NCBI GenBank assembly: GCA_019635285.1
Contig: JAHBZS010000017.1
Span: 21,863-85,862, forward strand
Length of the DNA stretch: 64,000 nucleotides
Direction of reading: 5' to 3'
Source: Rubrivivax sp.
GTDB taxonomy: Bacteria > Pseudomonadota > Gammaproteobacteria > Burkholderiales > Burkholderiaceae_C
Position numbers and translations under genes: made by a program. Below, one piece after another: positions 39,385 through 49,267 of the stretch (its first letter is position 1; each line of letters begins with the position of its first letter). The notes beneath the pieces were generated by a model, which had not been told where the DNA came from, made no database searches, and saw nothing but the letters and a program-made list of their open reading frames with translations.

Positions 39385-39806
39385 GCCGGCCCCAGGTGCT
39401 CGGGGCCGAAGGCGTGCGGCAGCAACTGCGCCAAGGTGAAGCCCTGGCGGATGCCCTGCGCGTCGGCCACCAGCACCGGCGTGTCGGGCGCGGCGAATTC
39501 GCGCAGCTTCTGGCGGCAGCCGCCGCAGGGCGTGAGCAGCGACGGGCCTTCGCCCACCAGCAGCAGCGCGGCCACGCGCCGCCCGCCCGCCGCGACCATC
39601 GCGCTCAGCGCCCCGGCCTCGGCGCACAGCCCTTGCGGGTAGGCGGCGTTCTCGACATTGCAGCCGGCGTGGACGCGGCCCTGTTCATCGAGGAGCGCAG
39701 CGCCGACGGCAAAGTGCGAGTACGGCGCATAGGCGTTGCGCCGCGCCGCGCGCGCGGCCTGCAACAGCGCCTGCTGCGCGTCCTCGCCGAGGGGCATCTG
39801 CGTCAT
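39381..39806 (-). CDS. cdd: Cytidine deaminase
   Basis: A 141-residue homotetramer-type zinc enzyme that converts (deoxy)cytidine to (deoxy)uridine. The zinc motifs are the CAE within NVENAAYPQGLCAEAGAL and PCGGCRQ. The N-terminal RRNAYAPYSHFAVGAALL is the substrate loop. It is the first gene of the salvage operon and lies 43 bases after the TRAP permease gene, so read-through from the transporter genes is possible. Confidence 0.94.
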   Translation of the reverse strand: MTQMPLGEDAQQALLQAARAARRNAYAPYSHFAVGAALLDEQGRVHAGCNVENAAYPQGLCAEAGALSAMVAAGGRRVAALLLVGEGPSLLTPCGGCRQKLREFAAPDTPVLVADAQGIRQGFTLAQLLPHAFGPEHLGPA

Positions 39807-39849
39807 GCGCCGATCATCGCCGATGAGGCCGCCTGCGCGCCGGCCGCGC

Positions 39850-41736
39850 CTACTGATACAGCACCGACGGCAGCCACAGCGTCATGCCCGGCCACAGGTA
39901 CATGATGACCATGCACAGGATGACGATCAGCATGTACGGCATCATGCCGGCGAAGATCTGGTTGAGCGTCACGTGCGAGGGCGACACGCCCTTCAGGTAG
40001 AAGGCCGACATGGCCACCGGCGGCGACAGGAAGGCGGCCTGCAGGTTGACGAAGACCAGCACGCCCCACAGCATCGGATCGATCTGGAAATGCTGCAGCA
40101 GCGGCAGGAAGATCGGCACGAAGATGACGATGATCTCGGTCCATTCCAGCGGCCAGCCGAGGATGAAGATGATGGCCTGCGACAGCAGCAAGAACTGGAT
40201 CGGCGTCAGGTCCATCGACATGACCCAGCGCTCGACCAGCGCCTGCCCACCCAGCAGCGCGAACACCGCCGAGAACAGCGCCGAGCCGACGAACAGCCAG
40301 CACACCATGGCCGTGGTCTTGGCGGTCAGGAACACCGCTTCCTTGACGCGCTCGAAGTTCAAGGTGCGCGCATGGAAGGCCATCAGGAACGCGCCGGCCG
40401 CACCGACCGCGGCCGATTCGGTGGCGGTGGTGATGCCCAGCAGGATGACCGCCAGCACCACCACGGTCAGCGTGGCCAGCGGCATCACCGACGACACCAG
40501 CATCATCAGGATCTCGTACTGCTCGGCGTCGAAGAGCAGGTAGTACCACAGCAGCAGGGCGGCGAAGACCGCCGCCGCCACCGCGAACCACAGGTAGAAC
40601 GCCTCGGGCACGGCCGGCGGCTTGATCTCGACGCTGCTGCCGCCCATCTGCTGCAGGCCGCCGCTGCTGCGTGCCGTGGGAGCGTCCTCCTCGGCGCCGG
40701 GCGGCGCCTGCAGGCCGCCGCTGCCGGCCTCGTCGGCCTCGCCGGCCGCGCCGGGCGGCTCGGCCAGGCCGCCGGGCGCAGCCTGCGCGGGCGCGGCGCC
40801 CAGGCGTTCAATCGCCGCCGGCGCCGACTCCTCGACCTGCTGCGAGTAGATGGTCACGTACCACCACGTGCCGCCGAGCGTGAGGAGCGTGATCCACAGC
40901 GGCACCAGCGCGCGCGTCAGGCCCCACAGCAGTTGCAGCCAGGTCACGCGCACCGCGGCGCCGGCGGCGCGGGTCACGCGGCCCGGGGCCAGCACCGCCA
41001 TCGCCAGCGCCGGCAGCATGCGCGGCGCATAGGCCTGCGCCACGGCCGCAGTCCACGGCGAGATCGGCGCACGCTGCTGCTCGATGGGCAGCCGGGGCGC
41101 GACCTTCGGGTTGAGCATCGCCCAGCCGATGACGTACACCAGGTACAGGAAGGCGAGGAAGAAGCCCGGGAACATGGCCGCGGCATACAGCTTGACCACC
41201 GACTGCCCAGCCACCGCGGCATAGACGATGATCATCACCGACGGCGGTATCAGGATGCCCAGGGTGCCGCCGGCGGTGATGACGCCGGCCGCGAGCCGGG
41301 TGTCGTAGCCGGCGTTGAGCATCGGCCGCATGGCGATGACACCCATCAGCACGACGACCGCGCCGACCAGGCCGCTGGCGATGCCCCAGAAGGTGCAGAT
41401 CACCAGCGTGGTCACCGCCAGCGAGCCCGGCAGCCGGCGGAACGCCAGCTGCACGCTGTGGAACATGCGGTCGACCAGCGCGCCGCGCTCCATCACGTAG
41501 CCCATCAGCACGAACAGCGGGATCGACAGCAGCGTCTCGTTGGTCATCGCGCCGAAGGCACGCTGCACCATCAGGTCGAAGATGCGGTTGTCGAGCCAGG
41601 GCGCCGACGGGTCGTAGAAGGCCACGTAGCCGAACATCATGCCCAGGCCCATCAGCGTGAACGCCGTCGGGAAACCCAGCAGGATGGCGACGACGATCAG
41701 GCACAGCATCGTCAGGCCGAGCGCGGGCTGGCTCAC
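39850..41736 (-). CDS. dctM: TRAP transporter large permease (DctM family) with a long central insertion
   Basis: A 628-residue permease, about 200 longer than the usual 430. Family sequence is seen at residues 1-215 (GYVMERGALVDRMF, GTLGILIPPSVMIIVYA) and again from about 425 (LLGITTATESAAVGAAGAFLMA) to the end. Between them lie two extra hydrophobic segments (about 265-295 and 378-402) around a Gly/Pro/Ala/Glu-rich stretch at 300-375. The start is GTG, overlapping the dctQ stop (GTGA). The fold should still couple sodium and substrate transport. Long DctM forms exist in related bacteria. Confidence 0.88.
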   Translation of the reverse strand: MSQPALGLTMLCLIVVAILLGFPTAFTLMGLGMMFGYVAFYDPSAPWLDNRIFDLMVQRAFGAMTNETLLSIPLFVLMGYVMERGALVDRMFHSVQLAFRRLPGSLAVTTLVICTFWGIASGLVGAVVVLMGVIAMRPMLNAGYDTRLAAGVITAGGTLGILIPPSVMIIVYAAVAGQSVVKLYAAAMFPGFFLAFLYLVYVIGWAMLNPKVAPRLPIEQQRAPISPWTAAVAQAYAPRMLPALAMAVLAPGRVTRAAGAAVRVTWLQLLWGLTRALVPLWITLLTLGGTWWYVTIYSQQVEESAPAAIERLGAAPAQAAPGGLAEPPGAAGEADEAGSGGLQAPPGAEEDAPTARSSGGLQQMGGSSVEIKPPAVPEAFYLWFAVAAAVFAALLLWYYLLFDAEQYEILMMLVSSVMPLATLTVVVLAVILLGITTATESAAVGAAGAFLMAFHARTLNFERVKEAVFLTAKTTAMVCWLFVGSALFSAVFALLGGQALVERWVMSMDLTPIQFLLLSQAIIFILGWPLEWTEIIVIFVPIFLPLLQHFQIDPMLWGVLVFVNLQAAFLSPPVAMSAFYLKGVSPSHVTLNQIFAGMMPYMLIVILCMVIMYLWPGMTLWLPSVLYQ

Positions 41737-42407
41737 AGCATCTCCCTCCCGCCGGCGCCGCGCTGGCGCGCGGTCTCGTCGATCTGGTGGGCGCGCGCGA
41801 TGGCCTCGCGCCGTGCCTCGTCATCGGCGTAGCCGCCACCGCCGAGCTGCTGGCCGACGACGTCCATCTCCTGCGCATCCTTCAGCCGCGGCAGCCATGC
41901 GCCGGTGCGGATGCATTCGACGCAGCGCAGCATCTCCGACAGGCCCTGCAGCAGCACCACCGCCCCGGCCAGCGGGATGACGAACTTGAAGGGATACAGC
42001 GGCAGCGGGTCGGCGTTGAAGGTCTGCTCGTGGATGGCCAGCGAGTCGCCGAAGTAGGTCCAGCCGGCCCAGGTGAGCGCGCCGATGCCCGGCAGGAAGA
42101 ACAGCACGTACAGCACCAGGTCCAGCCAGGCCTGCGTACGCGGCGCGAAGCGGCCGTAGAGGAAATCGCCGCGCACATGGCCGTCCTGGGCCAGCGCGTA
42201 GGCGCCGGTCATCATGAACAGCGTGCCGTAGATCATGTTGTTGGCATCGAAGATCCACGCCGTCGGCGCGTTCAGGATGTAGCGCTTGAAGACTTCGACG
42301 CAGACCACCAGCATCAGCAGCACGATCAGCCAGGCAAAGGTCTTGCCTATCCAGGTGCTGAAGGATTCGATCGAGCGGATCAGGGATGGAGCGTTCATGG
42401 CAGACAA
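41733..42407 (-). CDS. dctQ: TRAP transporter small permease (DctQ family)
   Basis: A 224-residue small membrane subunit with four predicted helices. It starts SFSTWIGKTFAWLIVLLMLVVCVEVFKRYIL; NMIYGTLFMMTGAYAL and HVRGDFLYGRF are typical DctQ segments. A charged cytoplasmic tail of about 55 residues, longer than usual, ends the protein. It overlaps dctM by GTGA and follows dctP. Confidence 0.88.
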   Translation of the reverse strand: MSAMNAPSLIRSIESFSTWIGKTFAWLIVLLMLVVCVEVFKRYILNAPTAWIFDANNMIYGTLFMMTGAYALAQDGHVRGDFLYGRFAPRTQAWLDLVLYVLFFLPGIGALTWAGWTYFGDSLAIHEQTFNADPLPLYPFKFVIPLAGAVVLLQGLSEMLRCVECIRTGAWLPRLKDAQEMDVVGQQLGGGGYADDEARREAIARAHQIDETARQRGAGGREML

Positions 42408-42462
42408 CAGTCAGGCCAGCCAGCCGGCGCGGGGCCGGATGGCTGACAGGTGGCCGGGGAAA

Positions 42463-43575
42463 TCAGGACTTGGCGCCGCGACCGAAGTAGCGGTTGTAGG
42501 CCATGTTGAAGTCGACCATGTAGTCGTTCTGCCAGGACTTGGCGCGCTGCGCGAAGACCTTCTGCGAGTCCAGCACCTTCTTGAACAGCGGGTTCTCGCC
42601 GCCCTTGGTGGCCATGATCTTGTCCCAGGCATCAAGCTGCGCGCGCAGGATGGCGTCGGGCGTCTTGTAGAACTTGATGCCCATCTTCTTCAGCTCTTCG
42701 TAGTCCTTGGAATTGCGGTCGATCGCCTTCCAGCTCATGTCGGCGCTGGCCGCCTGCACGGCGTAGTCGATGATCGAGCGCAGCTCGGCAGGCAGCGCGT
42801 CGTACTTGCCCTTGTTGAACAGGATCTCGAACTGCTCGCCCGACTGGTGGAAGCTCTGCAGCATGCAGTTCTTGGCCACATCGGGGAAGCCGAGCACGCG
42901 GTCGCTGGACGCGTTGTTGAATTCGGCGCCGTCAATCAGGCCGCGGTCCAGCGCCGGCACGATCTCGCCGCCGGGCAGCGGGTTCACGGCCGCGCCCATG
43001 GCGGTGTACATGTCCACGGCCAGGCCGACGGTGCGGAACTTCAGGCCCTTGATGTCGTCGGCCTTGGCGATCGGCTTCTTGAACCAGCCGAAAGGCTGCG
43101 TCGGCATCGGGCCGTACAGGTACGAGACGACGTCCATGTTGATGGACTTGTAGATCTCGTCGAGCAGCGCCTTGCCGCCGCCGTAGTAGTGCCACGCCAG
43201 CACCATGTTCGGGTCCATGCCGAAGGCCGGGCCGGAGCCCCACAGCGCCAGCGCCGACTGCTTGCCGTAGTGGTAGGCGACGACGCCGTGGCCGCCGTCG
43301 AGGGTGCCCTTGTTGACGGCCTCGAGCAACTGGAACGCCGGCACCACCGCGCCGGCCGGCAGCACCTCGATCTTCAGCCGACTGCCGGCCATATCGTTGA
43401 CCTTCTTGGCGAAGTCGTTGGCGTACTCGTGGAAGATGTCCTTGGCCGGCCACGTGGACTGGAAGCGCAGGCTCGTGGTCTGCGCCTTCGACACCATCGG
43501 GAAGGCCATCGTGCCGGCGCCCACGGCGCCAGCCGCGCCGAGGAACTTGCGTCGTTGGGCGGGGGTCTTGCTCAT
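42463..43575 (-). CDS. dctP: TRAP transporter substrate-binding protein (DctP family), Tat-exported
   Basis: A 370-residue periplasmic binding protein. The N-terminus MSKTPAQRRKFLGAAGAVGAG is a twin-arginine signal (RRKFL). The mature part shows TSLRFQSTWPAKDIFHEYANDFAKKV and FRTVGLAVDMYTAMGAAVNPLPGGEIVPAL, the fold that binds a carboxylate through an Arg. This is the DctP7/YiaO-like group of 2-oxo or hydroxy monocarboxylate binders; the substrate is not known. The ATG at 43573-43575 is chosen because the Tat signal begins there. Confidence 0.88.
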   Translation of the reverse strand: MSKTPAQRRKFLGAAGAVGAGTMAFPMVSKAQTTSLRFQSTWPAKDIFHEYANDFAKKVNDMAGSRLKIEVLPAGAVVPAFQLLEAVNKGTLDGGHGVVAYHYGKQSALALWGSGPAFGMDPNMVLAWHYYGGGKALLDEIYKSINMDVVSYLYGPMPTQPFGWFKKPIAKADDIKGLKFRTVGLAVDMYTAMGAAVNPLPGGEIVPALDRGLIDGAEFNNASSDRVLGFPDVAKNCMLQSFHQSGEQFEILFNKGKYDALPAELRSIIDYAVQAASADMSWKAIDRNSKDYEELKKMGIKFYKTPDAILRAQLDAWDKIMATKGGENPLFKKVLDSQKVFAQRAKSWQNDYMVDFNMAYNRYFGRGAKS

Positions 43576-43693
43576 GTCGGGTGCGCCACAGCGCAAAGAA
43601 GCCCCTGCGGCGTGCTGCGCAGCGAGTCCTGGATGCAGGACCGGCGGCGCTCGCGCGGACGCGCCGCGCGGCGCCTACGCGCACCCGGTGCGT

Positions 43694-44824
43694 CTAGGCC
43701 AGTGCCCGTCCGATGAGGATCTTCTGCACCTCGGAGGTGCCTTCGTAGATCTGGCAGACGCGCACGTCGCGGTAGATGCGCTCCACCGGAAAGTCGCTGA
43801 CGTAGCCGTAGCCGCCGAAGACCTGGATCGCCGCGGAGCACACGCGCTCGGCCATCTCGCTGGCAAAGAGCTTGGCCATCGCCGCTTCCTTCAGGCACGG
43901 ACGGCCGGCGTCCTTCAGGCTGGCGGCATGGTGGATCAGCTGGCGCGCGGCCTCGATCTGCGTGGCCATGTCGGCTAATTTGAACTGCAGCGCCTGGTGG
44001 TCGAAGATCGGCTGGCCGAAGGCCTGGCGCTCCTTGCTGTAGGCCAGCGCCGCCTCGAAGGCTGCACGCGCCATGCCCACCGACTGCGAGGCGATGCCGA
44101 TGCGCCCGCCTTCCAGCCCCGACAGCGCGATCTTCAGCCCCTGGCCTTCGTCGACCAGCAGGTTCTCAGCCGGCACGCGGCAGTTCTCGAAGAGGATCTG
44201 CGCGGTGTCGCTGGCGTGCTGGCCCATCTTGTCCTCGATGCGCGCCACCGTGTAGCCGGGCGTGCTGGTCGGCACGATGAAGGCGCTGATGCCCTTCTTG
44301 CCGGCGGCCTTGTCGGTGACGGCCATGACGATGGCCACGTCGCCGTTCTTGCCGCTGGTGATGAACTGCTTGACGCCGTTGAGCACGTAGTGGTCGCCGT
44401 CCTTCGTGGCGGTGGTCTTCAGCCCGCCGGCCTCGGAGCCCACATGCGGCTCGGTCAGGCAGAACGCGCCCAGCAGGTCGCCGCGCGCCAGCGGCTTCAG
44501 GAACTGTGCCTTCTGCTCGGCATTGCCGAAGGCCATCAGGATCGAACACACCGGGCAGTTGTTGACGCTGACCACGGTGCTGGTGGCGCCGTCGCCCGCG
44601 GCGATCTCCTCCAGGATGACGGCCAGCGCCAGGTAGTCGAGCCCGGCGCCGTCGTATTCGGCCGGTACGGCCACGCCGTAGCAGCCCAGCTCGGCCAGGC
44701 CGCGCAGTTCGGCTTTCGGGAAGTGGTGGCTCTTGTCCCAGGCCGCGGCCTGCGGCGCGATGCGCTCCTGCACGTAGGTGCGCACGGCGTCCTGCACGGC
44801 ACGGTGGTCTTCGCTCAACAGCAT
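43694..44824 (-). CDS. Acyl-CoA dehydrogenase
   Basis: A 376-residue flavoprotein of the short/branched-chain acyl-CoA dehydrogenase type. [20 protein letters not shown] is the flavin/substrate signature, [23 protein letters not shown] follows, and [34 protein letters not shown] carries the catalytic Glu of YEGTSE. It takes acyl-CoA to enoyl-CoA. It lies 118 bases upstream of dctP and 15 bases after the LysE-type gene. Confidence 0.92.
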   Translation of the reverse strand: MLLSEDHRAVQDAVRTYVQERIAPQAAAWDKSHHFPKAELRGLAELGCYGVAVPAEYDGAGLDYLALAVILEEIAAGDGATSTVVSVNNCPVCSILMAFGNAEQKAQFLKPLARGDLLGAFCLTEPHVGSEAGGLKTTATKDGDHYVLNGVKQFITSGKNGDVAIVMAVTDKAAGKKGISAFIVPTSTPGYTVARIEDKMGQHASDTAQILFENCRVPAENLLVDEGQGLKIALSGLEGGRIGIASQSVGMARAAFEAALAYSKERQAFGQPIFDHQALQFKLADMATQIEAARQLIHHAASLKDAGRPCLKEAAMAKLFASEMAERVCSAAIQVFGGYGYVSDFPVERIYRDVRVCQIYEGTSEVQKILIGRALA

Positions 44825-44838
44825 GTGCGCTCCTCGTC

Positions 44839-45504
44839 TCAACCGGGGCTGGCCAGGCGGCTGCCGGCCAGCCGGGCGGCCAGCGCGAAAAACAGCAGCC
44901 CGCCCAGGCCCTGCAGCCAGCGGCCGCTGCCGGCCAGCGCCTGCACGCGCGCCAGCCGTGCCGTCAACCCCACCACGGCCAGCAGGAACAGCAGGCCCTG
45001 CAGCACGAACAGCGCGCCGAGCAGCAGGAAGGCCGGCAGCTTGTCGCTGAGCTGCGCCGGAATGAACTGCGGCAGGAAGGCCAGCATGAACAGCGCCACC
45101 TTGGGGTTCAGCAGGTTGGTCAGCAGGCCGCGGCGGAACTCGGCCCAGGCCGACACGCGCGGCGCCGCGCGTGCGGCCAGCGGCGCCACGGCCGACCCGC
45201 GCCAGGCGTCGCGCAGCATGCCCAGCCCCAGCCACACCAGATAGGCCGCGCCCGCCCACTTGATGACCGTGAAGGCCATCGCCGACCAGGCCAGCAGCGC
45301 GGCCAGCCCGAAGGCCGCGGCCAGCGCATGCACCGCGCAACCGGCGGCAATGCCCAGCGCCGCCATCGCACCGGCGCGGGCCCCGCCCTGCGCGGTGCGC
45401 GTCACCGTCAGCAGCAGGTCCACGCCGGGCGTGGCGTTGAGCAGCAAGGTGGCCGCCATGAACAGCGGCAGCTGCTGCAGCAGCGCCGGGTCCAGCCCGG
45501 TCAA
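44839..45504 (-). CDS. LysE/RhtB-family amino acid exporter
   Basis: About 221 residues with six predicted membrane helices. The N-terminal [26 protein letters not shown] is the LysE/RhtB signature (NxTPGxD), and [26 protein letters not shown] is the second. The start is uncertain: TTG at 45502-45504 gives the family N-terminus; an ATG at 45457-45459 is the alternative. The exported substrate is unknown. Confidence 0.82.
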   Translation of the reverse strand: MTGLDPALLQQLPLFMAATLLLNATPGVDLLLTVTRTAQGGARAGAMAALGIAAGCAVHALAAAFGLAALLAWSAMAFTVIKWAGAAYLVWLGLGMLRDAWRGSAVAPLAARAAPRVSAWAEFRRGLLTNLLNPKVALFMLAFLPQFIPAQLSDKLPAFLLLGALFVLQGLLFLLAVVGLTARLARVQALAGSGRWLQGLGGLLFFALAARLAGSRLASPG

Positions 45505-45544
45505 AGCATCTCCAGCGCCAGCGCCGACCGACCGCGGTGGCGCT

Positions 45545-46723
45545 TCACAGGCGCTCCACGGCCAGGGCGGTCGCTTCGCCGCCGCCGATGCACAGCGCGG
45601 CCATGCCGCGCTTGAGCCCGCGCTTGCGCAGCGCACCCAGCAGCGTGACGACGATGCGCGCGCCCGAGGCGCCGATCGGGTGGCCCAGCGCGCAGGCGCC
45701 GCCGTGCACGTTGACGATGTCGTGCGCCAGCTTGTAGTCGGCCATGGCCGCCATGGTCACCGCGGCGAAGGCTTCGTTGACTTCCCACAGGTCGACTTGG
45801 CCGACGTCCCAGCCGGCCTTCTTCAGCGCCTTGGCGATGGCGCCGGCCGGCGCCGTGGCAAACCACTCGGGCGCCTGCGCATGCACCGCATGCGCCACGA
45901 TGCGCGCCAGCGGCTGCAGGCCGCGCTGCGCGGCGGTGGATTCGCGCATCAGCAGCAGCGCCGCGGCGCCGTCGGAGATGCTGCTGGCATTGGCCGCGGT
46001 GATGGTGCCGTCCTTCTTGAAGGCGGGCTTCAGTGACGGGATCTTGTCGAGCTTGGCCTTGAAGGGCTGCTCGTCGAACTTGATGACCGTGTCGCCGGCC
46101 TTGCCCGGCAAGGTCACCGGCGCGATCTCCCAGTCGAAGCTGCCGTCCTCGTTGGCCTGCTTGGCGCGCGTGGTCGAGGCGATGGCGAACTGGTCCTGCG
46201 CCTCGCGGCTGAAGCCGTACTTGGCGACGCAGCTTTCGGCAAACACACCCATCGCCTTGCCGCGCTCGTAGGCGTCCTCCAGGCCGTCCATGGCCATGTG
46301 GTCGAACAGCTGCGCGGCGCCGTAGCGCACGCCCTTGCGCGCGAACATCAGGTGCGGCGCGTTGGTCATACTTTCCATGCCGCCGGCGACGATGGCGTCG
46401 GCGCTGCCGGCCGCCAGCATGTCGTGCGCGAACATCATCGCGCGCATGCCGCTGCCGCACATCTTGGACAGGGTCACCGCGCCGGCCGACTGCGGCAGCC
46501 CGGCGGCCAGCGTGGCCTGGCGCGCCGGCGCCTGGCCCTGGCCGGCCATCAGGCAGTTGCCCATCAGCACCTCGTCGATGCCGTCGCCGGGCACGCCCGC
46601 GCGTTCGACGGCGGCGCGGATGGCCACCGCGCCCAGTTGCCAGGCCGGCAGCGCGGCGAAGTCGCCGAGCATGCCGCCGATGGGCGTGCGCGCGGCGGAG
46701 ACGATGACGATGGATTCGGACAT
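45545..46723 (-). CDS. Acetyl-CoA acetyltransferase (thiolase)
   Basis: A 392-residue thiolase. The acyl-accepting Cys is C89 in [11 protein letters not shown]. The active-site motifs [21 protein letters not shown] and CIGGGEA carry the catalytic His and second Cys. It joins or splits acetoacetyl-CoA; biosynthetic PhaA-like and degradative roles cannot be separated by sequence. It is upstream of the LysE-type gene, with an acyl-CoA dehydrogenase next, suggesting a short-chain acyl-CoA pathway. Confidence 0.92.
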   Translation of the reverse strand: MSESIVIVSAARTPIGGMLGDFAALPAWQLGAVAIRAAVERAGVPGDGIDEVLMGNCLMAGQGQAPARQATLAAGLPQSAGAVTLSKMCGSGMRAMMFAHDMLAAGSADAIVAGGMESMTNAPHLMFARKGVRYGAAQLFDHMAMDGLEDAYERGKAMGVFAESCVAKYGFSREAQDQFAIASTTRAKQANEDGSFDWEIAPVTLPGKAGDTVIKFDEQPFKAKLDKIPSLKPAFKKDGTITAANASSISDGAAALLLMRESTAAQRGLQPLARIVAHAVHAQAPEWFATAPAGAIAKALKKAGWDVGQVDLWEVNEAFAAVTMAAMADYKLAHDIVNVHGGACALGHPIGASGARIVVTLLGALRKRGLKRGMAALCIGGGEATALAVERL

Positions 46724-46818
46724 GATGGGCTCCCTGGCGTGGCCGCCTGCTTCAGGCGACGAATATAGGCCGATGCGGCGGCGGCACCCCGGACCTCAGG
46801 CGAATGCCCGCGCGCGCC

Positions 46819-47502
46819 TCATTCGCCGTCGCCGTCGCCGTCGTCCGACCTGGGCGCGCGCGGATAGCGTTTGATGGCCGCGGCAAAGACCTCCACCACC
46901 GTCTCCGGGCGCGCCATCGTCACTTCCAGGTTCTTCAGCAGCCCGTCCTTCAGGCCGTAGACCCAGCCGTGCACGGCCAGCTTCTGGCCGCGCGACCAGG
47001 CGTCCTGCACGACGGTGGACAGGGCCACGTTGCCCACCTGCTCGATGACGTTCATCTCGCACAGGATGTCTTCCTGCTGCGCCGGCGGCAGGTGCTCAAG
47101 CCGCTTGCGATGGCGCAGCCGCACGTCCTGGATGTGGCGCAGCCAGTTGTCGGCCAGGCCCACGCGCGTGCCGTGCAGCGCCGCGCGCACGCCGGCACAA
47201 CCGTGGTGGCCGACGACCATGATGTGCTCGACCTTGAGGTGCTCCACCGCGAACTGGATGGTGGACAGGGCGTTCAGGTCCGAATGCACCACCACGTTGG
47301 CGACGTTGCGGTGCACGAAGACCTCGCCGGGATCCAGCCCGGTGATCTCGTTGGCCGGCACGCGGCTGTCGGCGCAGCCGATCCACATGTAGCGCGGACT
47401 CTGCTGCTGCGCCAGCCGGGTGAAGAAGCCCGGCTCGCGCTCGTGGACGCGCTGCGCCCAGCGCCGGTTGTTGTCGAAAAGCACGTCGATGTCGGTATCC
47501 AT
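46819..47502 (-). CDS. can: Beta-class carbonic anhydrase
   Basis: A 227-residue zinc enzyme that interconverts CO2 and bicarbonate. The zinc ligands are C43 and D45 (GCADSRVPA), H99 and C102 (GHHGCAGV). FVHRNVANVV is a further conserved segment. Length and motifs match the E. coli Can type. It is 95 bases upstream of the thiolase gene. Confidence 0.94.
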   Translation of the reverse strand: MDTDIDVLFDNNRRWAQRVHEREPGFFTRLAQQQSPRYMWIGCADSRVPANEITGLDPGEVFVHRNVANVVVHSDLNALSTIQFAVEHLKVEHIMVVGHHGCAGVRAALHGTRVGLADNWLRHIQDVRLRHRKRLEHLPPAQQEDILCEMNVIEQVGNVALSTVVQDAWSRGQKLAVHGWVYGLKDGLLKNLEVTMARPETVVEVFAAAIKRYPRAPRSDDGDGDGE

Positions 47503-47552
47503 GACGCGAGTGTAGGCAAGACGCCGGCGGTTTGCAGGCCGGCGGGCCGCAC

Positions 47553-48434
47553 TCAGTCGAACACCGGCACCTGCCCGTCGCGCAGCGCCAGGCGCGACTG
47601 CTCGTAGTCCGGCAGCACCGAGCGCACCACGTCCCAGAAGGCCGGGCTGTGGTTCATCTCGCGCAGGTGCGCCAATTCGTGCGCCACCACGTAGTCGATG
47701 ACCGCCAGCCCGAAGTGCACCAGCCGCCAGTTCAGGCGGATCGAGCCGTCGGCGCTGGCGCTGCCCCAGCGCGTGGCCGCCGAGCTCAGCGCGATGCGCC
47801 GCACGCGCACCTGCAGGCGCGGCGCGAACAGCGCGCAGCGTTCCTCGAAGATGCGCCGCGCCTGACGCTGCAGCCAGCCCTGCACGGCGTCGCGGATCTG
47901 CTCGGGCTCGGCGGTGTGCGGCAGGCCGACGCGCAGCAGGCGCCGCGCCAGGCCCGGCAGGCCGTCCGCGGTGGCGTCGAGCACGGCGCCGGCGACCCGC
48001 GGGTCGAGCACGACGATGACGGTCTCGCCCAGGAACGGCAGCTCGGTGCCGTCGCGCCAGTCGACGCGCGCCGACTGCAGCCGCGCGGCGCGCTCGCGCT
48101 GCTCGCGCAGCTTGCGCAGGATCCAGCCGCGCTTGTCCTGCAGCGCGCTGTCGACTTCCTTCACACCCACCCAGCGCGGCGCGCTGACCGTCAGCCCTTC
48201 GGGCCCGACGACGAAGCCGATGCTGCGGCGGCGTGCACGGCGCATCTCGTAAGCCACCAGGTGACCGTCCAGGCGCACGTCGCGCTGCGCGCGCGGATGC
48301 CGGAAGACCTCGCCGGCCAGCGGCTCACGCGGCGGCGGTGACGGCAGCGACGGCGACGGCATGTCGGGCTGCGGCTGCGGCTCGTCGAACAGCGAGCGCT
48401 GCAGCAGCTTCCACGGATCGGGCCAGCGCGACAT
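47553..48434 (-). CDS. YgjP-like (DUF45) M48-type metallopeptidase
   Basis: A 293-residue putative metal-dependent hydrolase. VIDYVVAHELAHLREMNHSPAFWDVV carries the HExxH zinc motif with downstream ligands. RRSIGFVVGPEGLTVSAPRWV and RWGSASADGSIRLNWRLV are DUF45 signatures. Its cellular substrate is unknown. A Pro-rich N-terminus precedes the domain. It is 15 bases after plsC. Confidence 0.87.
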   Translation of the reverse strand: MSRWPDPWKLLQRSLFDEPQPQPDMPSPSLPSPPPREPLAGEVFRHPRAQRDVRLDGHLVAYEMRRARRRSIGFVVGPEGLTVSAPRWVGVKEVDSALQDKRGWILRKLREQRERAARLQSARVDWRDGTELPFLGETVIVVLDPRVAGAVLDATADGLPGLARRLLRVGLPHTAEPEQIRDAVQGWLQRQARRIFEERCALFAPRLQVRVRRIALSSAATRWGSASADGSIRLNWRLVHFGLAVIDYVVAHELAHLREMNHSPAFWDVVRSVLPDYEQSRLALRDGQVPVFD

Positions 48435-48449
48435 GGGCCGCGATTCTAT

Positions 48450-49199
48450 TCAGGCATAGGCCTCGGGGTCGATGCGCCGCATCTGGCCTTCGATCCAGCC
48501 TTCGACCTGCTGCATCAGCTCGTCCGGCTTGCGCCCCTCGACGGGGATCGGCTGGCCGATGACGATGTCGATGGTGCCCGGCCTCAGCAGGAAGCTCTTG
48601 CGCGGCCAGCAGCGCGCCGACGACACGGCGATGGGCACGATCGGCGTGCCGGTCTCGATGGCCAGCCGCGATGCGCCCTGCTTGTACTGCCCTTGCTGGC
48701 CGCGCGGGCTGCGCGTGCCTTCGGGGAACATGATCACCCAGTTGCCCATCGCGCTGATGCGCTTGCCCTGCTCGGCCACCTTGGCCCAAGCCTCGGCGCG
48801 CTTGCTGCGGTCGATGTGGATCATGTCCAGCTTGCCGATGGCCCAGCCGAAGAAGGGGATCAGCAGCAGCTCCTTCTTGAACACGTAGCACAGCGGGTGC
48901 GACATCAGCACCGGGTAGGCGAAGGTCTCCCAGGTGGACTGGTGCTTGGACGCGAGCAGCACCGCGCGCGTGCCTTCGGCGGCGGTGGGCAGATGCTCCA
49001 TGCCCTGCACGCGATGGCGCACGCCGCAGATCCAGCGCGCCCCCCAGATCACCAGCCGCAGCCAGAAGATGCACATCCAGTACAGCGGCGTGCCCTTGAT
49101 GAACAGCGAGGCGATGACCACCGCGGTGGCGATGGGCACCACGGTGACCAGCATCCACAGCATGAACAGCACCGAACGCAGCGCGGCGACGAGCTTCAT
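48450..49199 (-). CDS. plsC: 1-acyl-sn-glycerol-3-phosphate acyltransferase PlsC
   Basis: A 249-residue membrane acyltransferase of phospholipid synthesis. An N-terminal hydrophobic region is followed by SKHQSTWETFAYP (HX4D-like motif as HQSTWE), MFPEGTRSPRGQQG and GTPIVPIAVSSARC. HQSTWE instead of NHxxxxD is the usual PlsC variant in betaproteobacteria. It makes phosphatidic acid. A palindromic repeat separates it from gmhB upstream. Confidence 0.93.
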   Translation of the reverse strand: MKLVAALRSVLFMLWMLVTVVPIATAVVIASLFIKGTPLYWMCIFWLRLVIWGARWICGVRHRVQGMEHLPTAAEGTRAVLLASKHQSTWETFAYPVLMSHPLCYVFKKELLLIPFFGWAIGKLDMIHIDRSKRAEAWAKVAEQGKRISAMGNWVIMFPEGTRSPRGQQGQYKQGASRLAIETGTPIVPIAVSSARCWPRKSFLLRPGTIDIVIGQPIPVEGRKPDELMQQVEGWIEGQMRRIDPEAYA

Positions 49200-49267
49200 G
49201 TGACCCCCTGGGCGCTGCGCGCCGTCCCCCCGTGGGGGAATTCGCCCTTCGGGCGGCCGTGCGGGCT
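49200..49267. repeat. GC-rich intergenic palindromic element, copy D
   Basis: Between gmhB and plsC. The + strand shows CTGGGCGCTGCGCGCCGT, the C-run/G-run stem CCCCCC-GT-GGGGG and a stem GCCC-TTC-GGGC. It shares the CGCTGCGCGCC plus C-run/G-run module with the other copies but lacks the CCGGCAAAGCCGG stem. Confidence 0.5.
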
